A stretch of 64,000 nt of DNA, taken from Capsulimonadaceae bacterium. GTDB taxonomy: Bacteria > Armatimonadota > Armatimonadia > Armatimonadales > Capsulimonadaceae. Positions 62,325 to 64,000 of the stretch are shown here, one piece after another (position 1 is the stretch's first letter; each line of letters opens with the position of its first letter). Under the pieces are notes generated by a model. That model ran no database searches. It had not been told where the DNA came from and saw only the letters and a list, made by a program, of their open reading frames with translations. The position numbers and the translations under genes were made by a program. The stretch spans positions 1-64,000 of the forward strand of contig JARLGU010000041.1 of NCBI GenBank assembly GCA_031292625.1, read 5' to 3'.

Positions 62325-63530
62325 ATGTTTCGTGTTTTCAAGCGAGCGATGTATCCCCCTGAGTTCAGACCTGCTGAACGACCCTGCAATGCAGCTCCGC
62401 GCCGATGTCCGGGCGATTGGCGCAGCGCCTCTCGCAGGATTATGATTATGCGCGTCGGCGCGAACGGCGACATTGCGATGGGGACGCCGGTCCTTTCCGC
62501 GCTGCGGTCAGCGTACCCGGATGCGCATATCACGTGGGTTGTCGAGCCAGGCGGAAGCCAGATGATCGATGCGCATCCCGATGTGGATGACATTCTCATC
62601 TGGCACGGCAGCTTTTGGAAACTGCTCACGCGCAACGGCATTTTCCCCGCTCTGATCTACTACATGTTCAAGGTTAGGCGTCAATTACTGGCTCGGAAGT
62701 ACGATATTTTCATATCGTTTCAGCCTGAGGAGTGGCCGCTCTTCGCAAAGGCCGTGGCGGCGCCGGAGTCGATTGGGGTGTTCGACACGTTCTGGCAGTA
62801 CAGCGGCGCGACGAGCACAAGCAAAAATGTTGCGCTGTACAGGCACGCCTTCACGCGGGCCGACTTGCCGGCGCATCGCGCCGACCAGTACAGACTCGCC
62901 CTGCGCGCGCTGGGATTGTCCAGCGATTGCCCATCCGCTATGAGTCTCGGTTACACTTCGGAAGACCGCGACGCGGTAGGGCGGTACCTTGCGAAAGCTG
63001 GCATCGCCGGGGCGGCCCGCATCGCCTTGATCGCGCCGAAAACAGGATGGCCGTCGAAGTGCTGGCCGCTGGAGCGCTACGCCGAGTTGTCGGACCGGCT
63101 GGTTGCGGCCGGTTTGAACGTGGTATTGATTGGCGGCGTGAAGGACTCGGATGCCCTTACACGGGTGGCAGGCGCAATGAGCAAGCCTCCGTTGATCGCC
63201 GCCGGAACGCTCAGCCTGCGCGAGATGATGGCTCTCGTGCATCGTGCGGAGCTTGTCGTCAGCGGCGACACGGGACCGATGCACATCGCGGCAGCGTTTG
63301 GCACACCTTTCGTCGCCCTGTTCGGCCCGACGTCGCCGGACGCTTATGCCCCTCGCTCGACAAGCGGCGTCGTTATCGCAAAGACCGTCCCGTGCGGACC
63401 GTGTGAGCGCAAGGTTTGTCCGATGACGGGTGAGGGCTTCGAGAAGTGCATGCGTTTGATTACCGTGGATGAGGTCCATCTCGCGTGCGTGAAAATGATC
63501 TCAGCACAAAGGGAGCTGAAAGAACCGTGA
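62325..63530 (+). CDS. Glycosyltransferase family 9 (heptosyltransferase-like)
   Basis: 401 residues. RIMIMRVGANGDIAMGTPVL is the GT9 start, about 40 residues after ATG 62325, so the true start may be later. APKTGWPSKCWPLERYAELS and SGDTGPMHIAAAFGTPFVAL, then the terminal Cys region (CGPCERKVCP), are typical. It follows the GT-C gene by 39 bases and overlaps the next gene by 4 (GTGA), so the cluster is an operon. Confidence 0.92.
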   Translation: MFRVFKRAMYPPEFRPAERPCNAAPRRCPGDWRSASRRIMIMRVGANGDIAMGTPVLSALRSAYPDAHITWVVEPGGSQMIDAHPDVDDILIWHGSFWKLLTRNGIFPALIYYMFKVRRQLLARKYDIFISFQPEEWPLFAKAVAAPESIGVFDTFWQYSGATSTSKNVALYRHAFTRADLPAHRADQYRLALRALGLSSDCPSAMSLGYTSEDRDAVGRYLAKAGIAGAARIALIAPKTGWPSKCWPLERYAELSDRLVAAGLNVVLIGGVKDSDALTRVAGAMSKPPLIAAGTLSLREMMALVHRAELVVSGDTGPMHIAAAFGTPFVALFGPTSPDAYAPRSTSGVVIAKTVPCGPCERKVCPMTGEGFEKCMRLITVDEVHLACVKMISAQRELKEP

Positions 63531-64000
63531 CGAAGCAAGACACTCTGCGTATTCCGTGGCCGCCGCGAATTGGCGTCGTGATCGGCACCTATGGATCCGT
63601 ATCGCAAATCCGCCTTCAGTTGGAGACGAGGCGCCAATTCTGGCCGGGCATTCCGGTGCTTATCCACGATGACAGCAGTCCCGAGGCCGAGGAACTCCGC
63701 CGGGTTTGCGACGAGTATGGCGCAACATATTACACGACGCCTGTCCGCGTCGGTTCGGGCGTCGGCGACATGGCGAGCATCGTCAATGGCCTGGATTGGG
63801 CGCACGAGAACGGAATCGATTTGCTCGTCAAGCTCTCGCGCCGGTTCGTGATCTGCCATGACTGGACCGATCACCTGATGCGCCTTGCATACAACACGCA
63901 GGCGGCCACCTACACAAATCCATGTTCCGAATACCGTTTTGGATGCCGCAGCGAATGCATGGCGGTGCATGTGGAGAGCTGGAGAAACAGCGACACGGTC
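63527..64000 (+). CDS. Glycosyltransferase-like protein (GT-A fold), N-terminal part
   Basis: The frame opens at GTG 63527, overlapping the preceding stop as GTGA, and is still open at the window end (158 residues). RIGVVIGTYGSVSQIRLQLE, then VLIHDDSSPEAEELRRVCDE, resemble the nucleotide-sugar strand-turn-strand of GT-A transferases. Its position in a glycosyltransferase operon fits. The Asp-x-Asp motif is not yet visible in the part available. Confidence 0.7.
   Translation, partial: MTKQDTLRIPWPPRIGVVIGTYGSVSQIRLQLETRRQFWPGIPVLIHDDSSPEAEELRRVCDEYGATYYTTPVRVGSGVGDMASIVNGLDWAHENGIDLLVKLSRRFVICHDWTDHLMRLAYNTQAATYTNPCSEYRFGCRSECMAVHVESWRNSDTV

Overview
The window reads as about 64 kb of a moderately GC-rich bacterial chromosome. 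The recognisable genes are a glycine cleavage operon with a split P protein (gcvT-gcvH-gcvPA-gcvPB), a complete 14-gene complex I operon (nuoA to nuoN), split carB, accC, pilT, recR, ybaB, dnaX, and a lipopolysaccharide-type glycosyltransferase cluster. Two GT9 (heptosyltransferase-like) genes point to a diderm envelope. The mix of GcvPA/GcvPB, a DUF1501/DUF1800 pair, a URO-D-type enzyme and a stand-alone C-terminal half of CarB would fit Armatimonadota or a neighbouring phylum. That placement is an inference and no rRNA is present to settle it.

Layout. Positions 1-5.8 kb look accessory: a SAP/XPB-like protein, the C-terminal remnant of a DEAD/DEAH helicase, an AbiEii-like nucleotidyltransferase with its probable antitoxin, and a SWIM zinc-finger protein. 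The block ends in an AT-richer stretch without recognisable genes, containing a 3' tRNA fragment (probably tRNA-Gln) with a terminator. This looks like an attachment-site scar. From 6.0 to 12.8 kb lie a phosphoribosyltransferase and the gcv operon, which continues into a LipM-like octanoyltransferase, a single-domain response regulator and a small membrane protein, closed by a terminator. From 12.8 to 19.2 kb are ankyrin, TPR and WD40 scaffold proteins. From 19.2 to 23.1 kb, on the minus strand, are carB (C-terminal half), an AraC regulator and a URO-D family enzyme. From 23.4 to 38.6 kb is the nuo operon, followed by a CsgG-like secreted protein. From 38.6 to 50.4 kb, on the minus strand, are DUF1501/DUF1800, a polytopic membrane protein, accC, pilT, and dnaX-ybaB-recR. 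From 50.5 to 58.3 kb, on the plus strand, are a DapA-family lyase, a 3-methyladenine DNA glycosylase, a large multi-GAF histidine kinase with its NtrC-like partner, and an acetyltransferase. From 58.3 to 64.0 kb are a possible HAS-barrel protein and the glycosyltransferase cluster, which runs off the window end.

Functional links. The LipM-like enzyme sits beside gcvH, the protein whose lysine must carry lipoate. The 14 nuo genes encode all peripheral and membrane subunits of proton-pumping NADH dehydrogenase. The kinase and the AAA+ regulator are adjacent and nearly overlap, so they probably form a two-component pair.

Signals beyond genes. Several genes start 5-11 bases after a perfect TATAAT, which suggests widespread leaderless transcription. 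Two diverged copies of a repeat of about 140 bp lie on either side of accC in the same orientation. The DapA-family gene has a strong promoter with phased GTATTC-type repeats across its start. I saw no CRISPR array, intact insertion sequence, rRNA operon or complete tRNA.
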